The notes beneath the pieces were generated by a model. That model did no database searches, was not told the origin of the DNA, and saw only the letters and a program-made list of their open reading frames with translations. A DNA stretch of 64,000 nt from an uncultured Porphyromonadaceae bacterium (GTDB lineage: Bacteria > Bacteroidota > Bacteroidia > Bacteroidales > Muribaculaceae). This document shows positions 52,141 through 61,242 of this stretch, one piece after another (position 1 is the first letter of the stretch; each line of letters starts with the position of its first letter). The stretch lies in assembly GCA_947177035.1 (NCBI GenBank), contig CAMWSS010000007.1, forward strand, positions 1 through 64,000. Reading direction: 5' to 3'. The position numbers and the translations under genes are program-made.

Positions 52141-53268
52141 ATGAAATTCTCCGATATCCCAGGCCATGACACAGCCAAGGCCAGACTGAGGTCTATGGCT
52201 GACAGCGGCCATCTGCCACACGCGTTGCTCATATCCTCGCCCGAAGGAGCCGGTGAAATGATGCTGGCCAGAGCTTTCGTGCAGTATCTTCACTGCACAG
52301 ACCGCACGCCCGACGGCGACAGTTGCGGCAGATGTCCTTCGTGTATACAGCATCAGTCCTTCAATCACGTCGACACCCATTATGTCTTTCCTGTGCTCAA
52401 AAAGAAAAGCGGCGGACCGACTCTTTCTGATGACTACATGCCAGAATGGAGACGGCTGCTCACGGAGAACCAGTGGATGGATCAGCGCGTATGGCCTGAA
52501 ATGCTCGGCAAACCGGACGGACAGCCACGCATTTATGTGGACGACGCGGATGAGCTGCGCCGCAAACTCAGCTTCACAGCCAGAGTGTCGCAACACAAAG
52601 TCGCCCTGATCTGGCTGCCGGAAAAACTGATGGAGGCAACTGCCAACAAACTGCTGAAATTGCTGGAAGAACCGGCTGAAGACGTGGTGTTTGTTCTGGT
52701 CAGCAATGATCCCGGACGCATACTGCCGACAATATATTCACGCACTCAGCGGCTGGAACTGAGGAGACTCTCTGACGCGGCGGTCGCATCCGTGCTGATG
52801 GATATATATGGTGTCAGCCAGGCCGATGCCATGGCTGTGGCTCACAATGCCGAGGGAAACGTATCTGTGGCCATGGCCGCGATGAAATCGGCAGAAACCG
52901 ACAGGCGGTTTCTCGACCTGTTCATGAGCATGATGCGTCTCGCTTACGGCCGCAAGGTGGCCGAACTCAAGACGTGGTCAGAGAAAGTGGCTGAGCTTGG
53001 GCGCGATTCCGAAAGCCGCTTCCTGTGTTATTGTGAACGGATGGTGCGCGAAAATTTCATTTTGAACCTGCAGCAGCCTGGGCTTAACTATCTGGATTCT
53101 GCCGAGCAGGCTTTCAGCGCCAGATTTTGTCCGTTCATCAATTCAAAAAACGTCGAAAAGATGATTGCGGAGCTGGAACGTGCACGAATTGACATTGAAG
53201 GCAACGGCAACGCCAAGATCGTGTTGTTCGATATGGCGATACAAATAATCATGCTGTTGCGCCTCTGA
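52141..53268 (+). CDS. holB: DNA polymerase III delta prime subunit
   Basis: The clamp-loader subunit delta', 375 residues, AAA+ fold. It begins with the RuvB/HolB-like DIPGHDTAKARLRSMADSG and HALLISSPEGAGEMML: the P-loop position lacks the GK(S/T), as expected for the non-hydrolysing delta' subunit. A Cys-rich zinc site follows (DSCGRCPSC), then KVALIWLPEKLMEATANKLLKLLEEP, the conserved AAA+ stretch, and SRTQRLELRRLSD. The region is split by an insertion of about 60 residues between the zinc site and this motif, typical of Bacteroidetes homologues. Confidence 0.92.
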   Translation: MKFSDIPGHDTAKARLRSMADSGHLPHALLISSPEGAGEMMLARAFVQYLHCTDRTPDGDSCGRCPSCIQHQSFNHVDTHYVFPVLKKKSGGPTLSDDYMPEWRRLLTENQWMDQRVWPEMLGKPDGQPRIYVDDADELRRKLSFTARVSQHKVALIWLPEKLMEATANKLLKLLEEPAEDVVFVLVSNDPGRILPTIYSRTQRLELRRLSDAAVASVLMDIYGVSQADAMAVAHNAEGNVSVAMAAMKSAETDRRFLDLFMSMMRLAYGRKVAELKTWSEKVAELGRDSESRFLCYCERMVRENFILNLQQPGLNYLDSAEQAFSARFCPFINSKNVEKMIAELERARIDIEGNGNAKIVLFDMAIQIIMLLRL

Positions 53269-53284
53269 TCCGTTACTCACCAAT

Positions 53285-56200
53285 ATGACCAAATTTCTTG
53301 ACGCCATCGCCGCTTATTACCACGAGAAGCATGAGTGGCAGCTGTTTAACTACACATTTGTATTTCCCAACCAGCGTTCGAGCAATTTCTTCAAGAAGTC
53401 AATGAATGAACTGTGTAAGGACACGCCTGAACTGGCGTCTTACCGGTTTATCACCATGGCCGAGCTGATGGAAAAAACAGCAGAGCTCAGACGTGCCACC
53501 CCCAACCGTCTGCTCATCTGGCTGTATGTGGCATATTGCAGAATCAGAAGAAAACACGGACAACCCGACGGTAACGTGTCCGAACCAGAAGAATTTGACC
53601 GTTTCCGCTTCTGGGGCGAAATGCTGTTGCGCGACTTTGACCAGATTGACAGACACCTTGTCGATTATCGGCAACTGTTCAAAAATGTGAGAGATTTCAA
53701 GGAATTGCAGGCCACTTATCTGACCGAGGAGCAGCTTGACATTATCCGGACATACTGGGGTGACGATCCATATTGGGGGCACCTTGATGACGCTCCGGCT
53801 TCCGGAGACGATGACGAGCGCCCGTTCTGGCGGCACATCTGCGGCCCGGACGGTGCCGAAGGCCGTTTTGCAATGCTGTGGCAGATGCTCGGCGAGGTTT
53901 ATGAGGAGTTCGGCCATATGCTGCGCGCGTCGCGCCTGTGTTATCCCGGAATGGCCTATCGGATTGTAGCTGACAGAGTCAGGCGCGGCAACATGCGCGG
54001 ATTCAGTGCCAGAGACTATTATGTGTTTGTCGGATTCAGCGACCTCTCTCCGGCTGAACTGACTCTGTTCCGGTCATTGCTGCTCAACCGTCAGGCCGAC
54101 TTCTTCTGGGACTATGACCCGGATCTCATGGGCCCGGAAGGCTGTGCGCCGGCAGGAAACGCGGTGCGGCGATATATTGAAAAATTTCCACAACCTACAG
54201 AGTTTTCCGGCATCAGGCCGCAGCATCACGACATAACCATAATAGCCACTCCGTCAAACGTAGGCCAGGTCCATTGTGCCATTCAGCATCTCACTCCCGC
54301 CAGCGCGCTGGTTATGCCGTCGGACGATCTGCTGCTCACGGTTCTGTCATCGCTGCCGGGCAAAGAATTCACGGAGGTGGCGGTGAGCATGGGGTATCCG
54401 GTTCGCCAGTCAGACATAGCTTCTCTGTTTGCTCAGACCGTGTCTTTACAGATGCGGCTGATCAAACATTCCGACGGCTCGCTCGATTTTTTCCGAGAGG
54501 ATGTGATGGCAATTCTGGCTCATCCGCTGATTTCGGCGCGATACAACCCGGAGTGTCAGGCAGTAATTGATTACCTCACTGATAACGCAGAGTTCAATCT
54601 GCCGGCCATTGCCGTTGTCGGCTCGGCATTCGAAGCTCTCGCCCCCGTTTTCACTCCGGTCGACAACTCCTCTGACGTGAAGGCAGTGATGGAATATTTT
54701 GACCGGCTGATGGAATTCATGGCCGAGACTCTCGGAAGCTGCGGCAAAGACTCTGACAGCATCCGTGCTCTTGATCTTCAGATATGCCGGTATCTTCAGC
54801 ATACAGCCGCCGAATTGCGCACACTGATAGAAGCGAATCCTGAAGTGACAATGCGACGGCACACGTTCTTTCACCTGATCGAAAGCTCCCTGTTCAGACG
54901 CCCGGTGCAGATCTCTGACAGAGGAGCCACTGACGGGCTGCAGGTGCTGGGCATGCTTGAAACTCGCTGTCTCAGTTTCGACAATGTGGTAATGCTGTCA
55001 ATGAGCGACCGCATATACCCCGGCAAACGGTTCATGCACTCGTTTGTGCCCGTCACTCTGCGACGCGGGTTCGGACTGCCGGGACCAGAGGTTGCCGAAG
55101 CCGCGATGGCTTATAATTTCTATCGGTTGCTCTCACACGCGTCCACTGCGACATTGATTTTCGACTCACGCACCGGCCTGTATTCCGGCGACATGTCGAG
55201 ATTTCTTTACCAGCTCCGGTTCATACGTCTGAAAAACACTTCTGTCAGATACGAATCGGCAATCTTCAGCCCGGTTTCACTACAAAGCGACAAATTGCCG
55301 TCGGGGAGCGGCAGCGGCATTGTCAAGACGCCTGAAATCATGAAGCGCATAAACCGCCTGCGCGATATTGATTGTCTGCACAGCAACGCGCTGTCGGCAT
55401 CGGCACTTAAAATGTACATAAACTGTCCGCTGTCGTTCTATCTGCAACACATTGCCGATATCAAGGTGCCTGATGCGGTCACTGACGACGTTGACAGCCC
55501 CACACTCGGTTCGGTGTTCCACTCTGTGGCCGAATTGCTTTACTGCGGCATGCGCGACGCGGGAATGAATCCGATAACCCATTCCGCCATAAAGCGGGAG
55601 ATGAACAAACCGCTGTTTGACGACCACATCAGATATTCTATCAATCTCCACAAGGTGAAGATCCCGCGCATGATTACAGATGCCGACGGGCAACACGTGC
55701 CAAACCCCGAACTGCACACCAGGAATCTCTCGCAGGAAAACCAGCTGCTCGCACAGCTTATACGCGAAATGATCAAAGTGATGACAGAACGCGAGCCGGC
55801 AAGTTTCACCTTCCGCCATGCAGAATATTCCGCCAGATGGCAGTGGTCTCCCATGGAGGGAAATTGTCAGCCGTTCAACTTCACCATGTCGATAGACCGC
55901 ATAGACTCCACAACGATAAACGAAATCGAGCACATGCGCATCATCGACTATAAGACAGGAACTGAAAATCTCGGCTTCAACAACGTCGAGAGTCTGTTCG
56001 GTGCCAGTGTCGACGAGCACGTCGGTGGGGCATTTCAGCTGTTGCTCTACTGCTGCGCGTATGCTGACCGCATTGGCGATCACTCCACTCCGATTCTGCC
56101 GCTGATCTATGGCATCAAGGAGATCGCCACCAAAGGCATCGGCCAACTGAAATATGGAGAAAACCCGCGTAGCCGCATATCGCTCAACGACTACCATGAA

Positions 56201-56341
56201 CTGGAGAATGAATTCCGGGCCTGCCTTGCTGCCAAGATCAACGAACTTTTCAATCCCGACGTTCCGTTCACAAGATGCGACGGCACGGCCGACGGCGCCT
56301 GCCGTTATTGCAAATTTAAAAAAATCTGTGGAGTTATCTGA
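53285..56341 (+). CDS. AddB-like PD-(D/E)XK nuclease/helicase-like protein
   Basis: A 1018-residue protein of the PD-(D/E)XK nuclease family, related to AddB of the AddAB recombination complex. The N-terminal part (FVFPNQRSSNFFKKSM and later) is a degenerate UvrD-like helicase region with no clear Walker A. The nuclease domain is C-terminal, with RIIDYKTG giving Asp888 and Lys890. Cys714 (in YINCPLSFY) with Cys1006, Cys1009 and Cys1015 (in ACRYCKFKKIC) forms the iron-sulfur staple pattern of AddB nucleases. AddA is not in the window. Its role would be processing double-strand breaks. It lies 16 bases after holB and 5 before hemW. Confidence 0.88.
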   Translation: MTKFLDAIAAYYHEKHEWQLFNYTFVFPNQRSSNFFKKSMNELCKDTPELASYRFITMAELMEKTAELRRATPNRLLIWLYVAYCRIRRKHGQPDGNVSEPEEFDRFRFWGEMLLRDFDQIDRHLVDYRQLFKNVRDFKELQATYLTEEQLDIIRTYWGDDPYWGHLDDAPASGDDDERPFWRHICGPDGAEGRFAMLWQMLGEVYEEFGHMLRASRLCYPGMAYRIVADRVRRGNMRGFSARDYYVFVGFSDLSPAELTLFRSLLLNRQADFFWDYDPDLMGPEGCAPAGNAVRRYIEKFPQPTEFSGIRPQHHDITIIATPSNVGQVHCAIQHLTPASALVMPSDDLLLTVLSSLPGKEFTEVAVSMGYPVRQSDIASLFAQTVSLQMRLIKHSDGSLDFFREDVMAILAHPLISARYNPECQAVIDYLTDNAEFNLPAIAVVGSAFEALAPVFTPVDNSSDVKAVMEYFDRLMEFMAETLGSCGKDSDSIRALDLQICRYLQHTAAELRTLIEANPEVTMRRHTFFHLIESSLFRRPVQISDRGATDGLQVLGMLETRCLSFDNVVMLSMSDRIYPGKRFMHSFVPVTLRRGFGLPGPEVAEAAMAYNFYRLLSHASTATLIFDSRTGLYSGDMSRFLYQLRFIRLKNTSVRYESAIFSPVSLQSDKLPSGSGSGIVKTPEIMKRINRLRDIDCLHSNALSASALKMYINCPLSFYLQHIADIKVPDAVTDDVDSPTLGSVFHSVAELLYCGMRDAGMNPITHSAIKREMNKPLFDDHIRYSINLHKVKIPRMITDADGQHVPNPELHTRNLSQENQLLAQLIREMIKVMTEREPASFTFRHAEYSARWQWSPMEGNCQPFNFTMSIDRIDSTTINEIEHMRIIDYKTGTENLGFNNVESLFGASVDEHVGGAFQLLLYCCAYADRIGDHSTPILPLIYGIKEIATKGIGQLKYGENPRSRISLNDYHELENEFRACLAAKINELFNPDVPFTRCDGTADGACRYCKFKKICGVI

Positions 56342-56346
56342 TAATT

Positions 56347-57423
56347 ATGCCCGGTCTATACGTTCATATACCCTATTGTTCGGTCAAATGCGCCTATTGT
56401 GACTTCTACTCCGGCCCTCTGCACGGATTTGACGGTGCCACATACGTTTTGGCAACTCTTGCCGAGCTGGAGTCACGCCGCTTTGAAGTGCTCGACTCGC
56501 ACGACAAGAAATTCGACACTATATATATAGGTGGCGGCACTCCATCGGCATTGTCCCCTGAATTATTGCACCCCTACATAGCATGCGCGGACAATAATGC
56601 CGAAATCACTGTCGAGGCAAACCCCGAGGATGTCACTCCGGAATGGGCCGGGGCATTGCTGCACGCAGGAGTCAACCGCGTGAGTCTCGGCATCCAGTCG
56701 CTGATCGATTCCGAGCTGGCGGCTGTCGGCCGCCGCCACAATTCCGACAGAGCGGTTGATGCGGTGAAAACCTTGCGCCAGGCAGGATTCACCAACATCA
56801 GCCTCGACCTGATGTATGGCCTGCCAGGACAGACGTTCGACAGCTGGTGTCGCTCGCTCGACGGAATACTGGCCTTAAGTCCGGAACATCTCTCGGCTTA
56901 TCTTCTGAGCATCGAGCCGGGCACCAGGCTTCATGCCAGGCTTCTGGCCGGAAAATTCAAAGAAAGCTCCGATGAACTGATCGAGCGAATGTATGACCGG
57001 CTCTGTGATGCGGCTAAAAGCGCCGGTTTCGAGCACTATGAGATTTCAAACTTCGCACAACCGGAAAAACGCTCACGCCATAATTCTGCATATTGGGATT
57101 TCACTCCCTATCTCGGACTTGGACCGGGAGCACACAGCTTTGACGGGAAAACACGCCGCTTCAATCCGGGTGATTTCAAAAAATATATGCAGGATCCGGC
57201 CAAAGCATTCGAAGTCGAAGCCGCCGAAGAACATTCTCTGCACAACGACCGTGTGTTTACCGCACTGCGCACCTCTGAAGGGCTTGACCCCGCAATACTT
57301 ACCCCATCAGAACTGGACCGTGCCCGCCGCTTGCTCTCTCTCACGCCCGCCGGCCGCTACCGCATTGACGAATCGCAATGGCTGATGTCTAATTCGATCA
57401 TATCTTCATTCATGCGCGTATGA
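56347..57423 (+). CDS. hemW: Radical SAM heme chaperone HemW
   Basis: A 358-residue member of the coproporphyrinogen oxidase-like radical SAM family. The cluster motif is Cys11, Cys15 and Cys18 in YCSVKCAYCDF, followed by the glycine-rich YIGGGTPSAL and the conserved NPEDVTPE and RVSLGIQSL. HemW has been described as inserting heme into respiratory proteins rather than as a true HemN; the missing fourth Cys of HemN (CxxxCxxCxC) supports HemW. It closes the operon started by the acetyltransferase. Confidence 0.93.
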   Translation: MPGLYVHIPYCSVKCAYCDFYSGPLHGFDGATYVLATLAELESRRFEVLDSHDKKFDTIYIGGGTPSALSPELLHPYIACADNNAEITVEANPEDVTPEWAGALLHAGVNRVSLGIQSLIDSELAAVGRRHNSDRAVDAVKTLRQAGFTNISLDLMYGLPGQTFDSWCRSLDGILALSPEHLSAYLLSIEPGTRLHARLLAGKFKESSDELIERMYDRLCDAAKSAGFEHYEISNFAQPEKRSRHNSAYWDFTPYLGLGPGAHSFDGKTRRFNPGDFKKYMQDPAKAFEVEAAEEHSLHNDRVFTALRTSEGLDPAILTPSELDRARRLLSLTPAGRYRIDESQWLMSNSIISSFMRV

Positions 57424-57448
57424 ATTTTTATTATTCAGCATTTTTGCG

Positions 57449-57456
57449 TAATTTTG
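57449..57456 (+). promoter_or_regulatory. -7 element of the nadC unit
   Basis: TAATTTTG lies 31 bases upstream of the nadC ATG and fits the consensus. No TTTG is found 19-21 bases further upstream. Confidence 0.5.
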
Positions 57457-57487
57457 CAGTTGGAAAACAAAATTTCCTCAAGAAATC

Positions 57488-58333
57488 ATGAAGTCAAAAG
57501 ACGAACTTATCGATGATCTGCTCACGTTGGCGTTTGCTGAAGATGTCGGCGACGGAGACCATACCACTCTAAGCACCATCCCCGCGGAAGAGCGTGGAAA
57601 ACAAAGGCTTATAGTCAAAGAAGAAGGTATTCTGGCTGGCGTGGAAGTGGCACGCAGAGTATTTGCCAAATTCGATCCCGAACTAAAAATGGAAGTCTTC
57701 ATCAATGATGGCACACACGTCAGACCAGGCGATGTCGCTTTCGTTGTGGAAGGCCGTGTGCAGTCACTGCTTCAGACCGAGCGCATCATGCTCAACATCA
57801 TGCAACACATGAGCGGCATAGCCACTGTCACAAACCGCTATCAGCAAGAGCTTGAAGGGCTTAAAGCCAAAGTGATCGACACCCGCAAGACGATGCCGGG
57901 AATGCGCGTTCTCGACAAAGAGGCAGTGGCCATCGGCGGAGGCGGCAATCATCGTATCGGTCTTTTCGACATGATACTTATAAAAGACAACCATGTGGAC
58001 TTTGCCGGCGGCATTCCGCAGGCAGTGGCCGCAGCAAAAGAATATTGCAGCCGCACCGGCCGTGATCTGAAAATAGAAGTTGAAGTACGCAACACCGATG
58101 AAATCTCGCAGGCACTGGCCGCGGGAGTAGACCGCATCATGCTCGACAACTTCACTCCGGAACGCACCGCGGAAGCAGTGCGCCAGATCAACGGCGCCAC
58201 AGAAATCGAGTCAAGCGGCGGCATCACACTTTCCACAATTCGCAAATATGGCGAGTGTGGAGTGGATTACATCTCGGTCGGAGCACTGACACATTCCGTT
58301 AAAGGACTGGACATGAGCTTCAAAGCCTGCTAA
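57488..58333 (+). CDS. nadC: Nicotinate-nucleotide pyrophosphorylase (carboxylating)
   Basis: Converts quinolinate and PRPP to nicotinate mononucleotide in NAD synthesis, feeding NadD encoded at 32987. The 281-residue protein has the family pattern: GDGDHTTLS near the N-terminus, the central LQTERIMLNIMQHMSGIATVT, DTRKTMPGMR, the substrate-site GGGGNHRIGLFDMILIKDNH and VEVEVRN, then SGGITLSTI. It is complete. The RNase D-like gene follows after 8 bases. Confidence 0.96.
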   Translation: MKSKDELIDDLLTLAFAEDVGDGDHTTLSTIPAEERGKQRLIVKEEGILAGVEVARRVFAKFDPELKMEVFINDGTHVRPGDVAFVVEGRVQSLLQTERIMLNIMQHMSGIATVTNRYQQELEGLKAKVIDTRKTMPGMRVLDKEAVAIGGGGNHRIGLFDMILIKDNHVDFAGGIPQAVAAAKEYCSRTGRDLKIEVEVRNTDEISQALAAGVDRIMLDNFTPERTAEAVRQINGATEIESSGGITLSTIRKYGECGVDYISVGALTHSVKGLDMSFKAC

Positions 58334-58341
58334 CCTACATA

Positions 58342-58998
58342 ATGACGGAAACTTCCACTATTACAAAACAGCAACCCGCACCGACACAGCCTGGTGTGGC
58401 CATCAGCAAAGAGCAACTGTCGCAATTGCCCCCCGAACAGTTCGGCGGGCGGATAATCCTTGTTCAGGACACTCTGAATGCCCGCAAAGCCATGGCTTAT
58501 CTCAACGACTGCTCTATTGTGGGGTTTGACACAGAAACGCGTCCGAGCTTCCGCAAGGGCCAGAATCACCAGGTGGCACTGATGCAGATCTCAACTACCG
58601 ACTGCTGCTTTCTGATCAGGCTGAACCGGCTTGGATTCTTTTCTGAACTTCGTGAATTCCTTGAAAACCCATCAATCACCAAAATAGGGCTGTCGCTTAA
58701 AGATGATTTCCATTGCATCAACCGCATCAGCCATGTCGAGCCAAAGGGTTTCATCGAACTTCAGCAACTTGTGCGCGATTATATGATAACCGACAGCAGC
58801 CTGGCCAAAATATATGCCATACTCTTCGGGACGCGCATTTCCAAGTCACAGCGCCTTTCAAACTGGGAAGCGACAGAGCTCACCGTTCCTCAGCAACAAT
58901 ATGCGGCGCTTGACGCTTTTGCCTGCCTCCGCATATATCACTATCTGAAATCAGGAGCGTTCAACCCGGCGGGATCGCCCTATTTCCACAATCAATAA
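58342..58998 (+). CDS. RNase D-like 3'-5' exonuclease domain protein
   Basis: A 218-residue DEDDy-type exonuclease with a single nuclease domain and no HRDC domains. Motifs: VGFDTETRPSF (first Asp and Glu), LSLKDDFHCI (second Asp) and QQYAALDAFACL (Tyr and last Asp). Short DEDDy proteins of this kind act on RNA or DNA ends; the substrate is not known. It stands between nadC and transketolase with gaps of 8 and 46 bases. Confidence 0.87.
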   Translation: MTETSTITKQQPAPTQPGVAISKEQLSQLPPEQFGGRIILVQDTLNARKAMAYLNDCSIVGFDTETRPSFRKGQNHQVALMQISTTDCCFLIRLNRLGFFSELREFLENPSITKIGLSLKDDFHCINRISHVEPKGFIELQQLVRDYMITDSSLAKIYAILFGTRISKSQRLSNWEATELTVPQQQYAALDAFACLRIYHYLKSGAFNPAGSPYFHNQ

Positions 58999-59044
58999 GC
59001 AACTATTAATCAGGATTATAACACATCCAAATCTATAAAACACA

Positions 59045-61084
59045 ATGGACAACAAAATGATAACCCGTGCCGCCGACAATATCCGCGTTCTCATCGCGGC
59101 AATGGTCGAAAAAGCGCAATCCGGCCATCCCGGTGGCGCCATGGGAGGTGCGGATTTTGTCAGCGCACTCTATGGCAACAGTCTGATTTATGATCCGGAA
59201 AATCCTAATTGGATCGCCAGAGACAGATTCTTCATGGATCCGGGCCATATGTCGCCAATGTTATACGGAGTGTTGGCTCTCTGCGGACGTTACACCATGG
59301 AAGAGATCAAACAGTTCCGTCAATGGGGCAGCGTCACTCCGGGCCATCCGGAACTCGATGTGGCGCGCGGCGTTGAAAACAGTTCTGGTCCTCTCGGCCA
59401 AGGCCATGTGATGGCTGTCGGCTGCGCCATTGCCGAACGCGTGCTTGTAGCTCAATTCGGTGAAATTGTTGCCCACAAAACATATGCCTATATTTCAGAC
59501 GGCGGCATACAGGAAGAGATTTCGCAAGGCGCCGGCCGCATCGCCGGCCATCTCGGCCTGCACAACCTGATCATGTTCTATGACGCAAACGACGTTCAGC
59601 TCTCGACCAGAGTCGACGAAGTCACTGGCGAAGACACTGCGGCAAAATATCGGGCATGGAATTGGAATGTGCTTGAAATCAATGGAAATGATCCGGCTGA
59701 AATAATGGCGGCCCTTACCCTGGCCCGCAACGAGACCAAGCGCCCCACCCTCATCATCGGCCACACCGTAATGGCCAAGGGAGTAGTCAAGGCCGACGGA
59801 TCGTCGCTTGAAGGAGCTGTCAGCACCCACGGTCAGCCGCTCAGCAAGGCAGGCGCCGACGTCGCCGCGACAATCAGCCGCCTCGGCGGTACGCCTGACG
59901 ATCCGTTTGTGATCTGGAAAGACGTGGAAGAAGCATTCGCATCGCGCCGTCAGGAACTGACAGACATTGTGGCTGAACGCCATGAAGCCGAAGCACGCTG
60001 GGCCGCTGAGAATCCTGAACTCGCAGCACGTCTGGAATCATACATCAACGGCACAATGCCAGCCATCGACTGGTCTGCAGTCGAAATCAAAGCCAACCTG
60101 GCCAGCCGCAACGCTTCGGCCGCAGTGCTTGGCATACTGGCCGAAAAGTGCACAAATATGATTGTCAGCTCGGCTGACCTCGCTAACTCCGACAAAACCG
60201 ACGGATTCCTGAAGAAGACCCGCTGCATCACAGCCGACGACTTTGGCGGACGCTTCCTGCAAAGCGGCGTTGCCGAACTCACCATGGCCTCAATCATGAA
60301 CGGCATAGCTCTGCATGGCGGCATGATTGCAGCCTGCGGCACATTCTTCGTGTTCTCCGATTACATAAAGCCGGCCCTGCGCATGAGCGCGCTGATGGGA
60401 CTGCCTGTGAAATACGTGTTCAGCCACGATGCGTTCCGCGTGGGCGAAGACGGACCCACCCACGAGCCGGTAGAGCACGAAGCAGCCATGCGCCTGCTCG
60501 AACAGATGGACAATCTGCAAGGCAAAATGTCAACCCTGGTGGTGCGCCCGGCCGACGGTCCGGAAACAGTGGCCTGCTGGAAAATGGCGATGGAAAACAC
60601 CGACTCCCCCACAGTGCTCATTCTGTCGCGTCAGGATCTCACTGACATTCCCGCCGCAGGCGAAAGCCGCATGAAAGAGTGCATGCAGGCCGAACGCGGA
60701 GGCTACCTTGTGGTCAAACCCGAGTCGACCCCCGACGTAAACCTCGTCGCCAACGGATCGGAAGTGTCGCTGCTTGTCAGCGTGGCCGCCGAACTTGAAA
60801 CACGCGGCATAAAGGCATCCGTAGCATCCGTCCCCTCGATCGGATTGTTCCTGAACCAGAGCGACGACTACCGCCACAGCGTGATGAGCGACAACGTGCC
60901 GCGCTTCGGACTGACTGCCGGCCTGCCCATATGCCTCTATCCTCTGATGGCCGGGGCCGCCAAATGGAAAGTCTATGGCCTTGAACGGTTTGGCGCCTCA
61001 GCTCCATTCAAAGTCCTTGACCAGAAGTTCGGCTACACGGTCGAGAACATCACCGATCAAGTTCTGTCATTCCTTGGAAAATAA
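59045..61084 (+). CDS. tkt: Transketolase
   Basis: Thiamine diphosphate enzyme of the non-oxidative pentose phosphate pathway, moving two-carbon units between sugar phosphates; 679 residues. Seen: GHPGGAMGGAD (His28), PGH (His68), the signature GPLGQGHVMAVG, the TPP/metal motif starting SDG at 151-153 with Asn182 in DAND, and the catalytic Glu region VGEDGPTHEP (TPP ring contact). The motif is SDG rather than GDG, yet the metal-binding Asp152 and Asn182 are kept. It probably forms the end of a nadC-exonuclease-tkt series and is followed by a hairpin. Confidence 0.95.
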   Translation: MDNKMITRAADNIRVLIAAMVEKAQSGHPGGAMGGADFVSALYGNSLIYDPENPNWIARDRFFMDPGHMSPMLYGVLALCGRYTMEEIKQFRQWGSVTPGHPELDVARGVENSSGPLGQGHVMAVGCAIAERVLVAQFGEIVAHKTYAYISDGGIQEEISQGAGRIAGHLGLHNLIMFYDANDVQLSTRVDEVTGEDTAAKYRAWNWNVLEINGNDPAEIMAALTLARNETKRPTLIIGHTVMAKGVVKADGSSLEGAVSTHGQPLSKAGADVAATISRLGGTPDDPFVIWKDVEEAFASRRQELTDIVAERHEAEARWAAENPELAARLESYINGTMPAIDWSAVEIKANLASRNASAAVLGILAEKCTNMIVSSADLANSDKTDGFLKKTRCITADDFGGRFLQSGVAELTMASIMNGIALHGGMIAACGTFFVFSDYIKPALRMSALMGLPVKYVFSHDAFRVGEDGPTHEPVEHEAAMRLLEQMDNLQGKMSTLVVRPADGPETVACWKMAMENTDSPTVLILSRQDLTDIPAAGESRMKECMQAERGGYLVVKPESTPDVNLVANGSEVSLLVSVAAELETRGIKASVASVPSIGLFLNQSDDYRHSVMSDNVPRFGLTAGLPICLYPLMAGAAKWKVYGLERFGASAPFKVLDQKFGYTVENITDQVLSFLGK

Positions 61085-61122
61085 CAGGTTGAACAACAAA
61101 CGCTCTTAAATATCCTCTATCA

Positions 61123-61159
61123 GTTGCCCCCGCAGAAATCAACATTCAGCGGGGGCAAC
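61123..61159 (+). terminator. Stem-loop terminator candidate after transketolase
   Basis: GTTGCCCCCGC (61123-61133) and GCGGGGGCAAC (61149-61159) form a perfect 11-bp stem with a 15-base loop, 39 bases past the transketolase stop. The T-rich stretch comes only some 20 bases later, so it is a strong stem but not a textbook terminator. Confidence 0.6.
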
Positions 61160-61213
61160 GAGTTTATAAACATATTTTTAAGTATTTCCAGCCTGATATT
61201 AAAGGATTTTTTG

Positions 61214-61221
61214 TAATTTTG
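61214..61221 (+). promoter_or_regulatory. -7 element of the pyrG-yidC unit
   Basis: TAATTTTG matches the consensus and lies 21 bases before the pyrG ATG. No TTTG is found at -33. Confidence 0.55.
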
Positions 61222-61242
61222 TAGCTTAAAATTCATGCTTAA

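Noticed and set aside
55280-56197. A 305-codon minus-strand open frame inside the AddB-like gene
   Set aside because: It is the shadow of the nuclease domain, which carries the DYKTG motif in the plus frame; no family pattern in the antisense protein.
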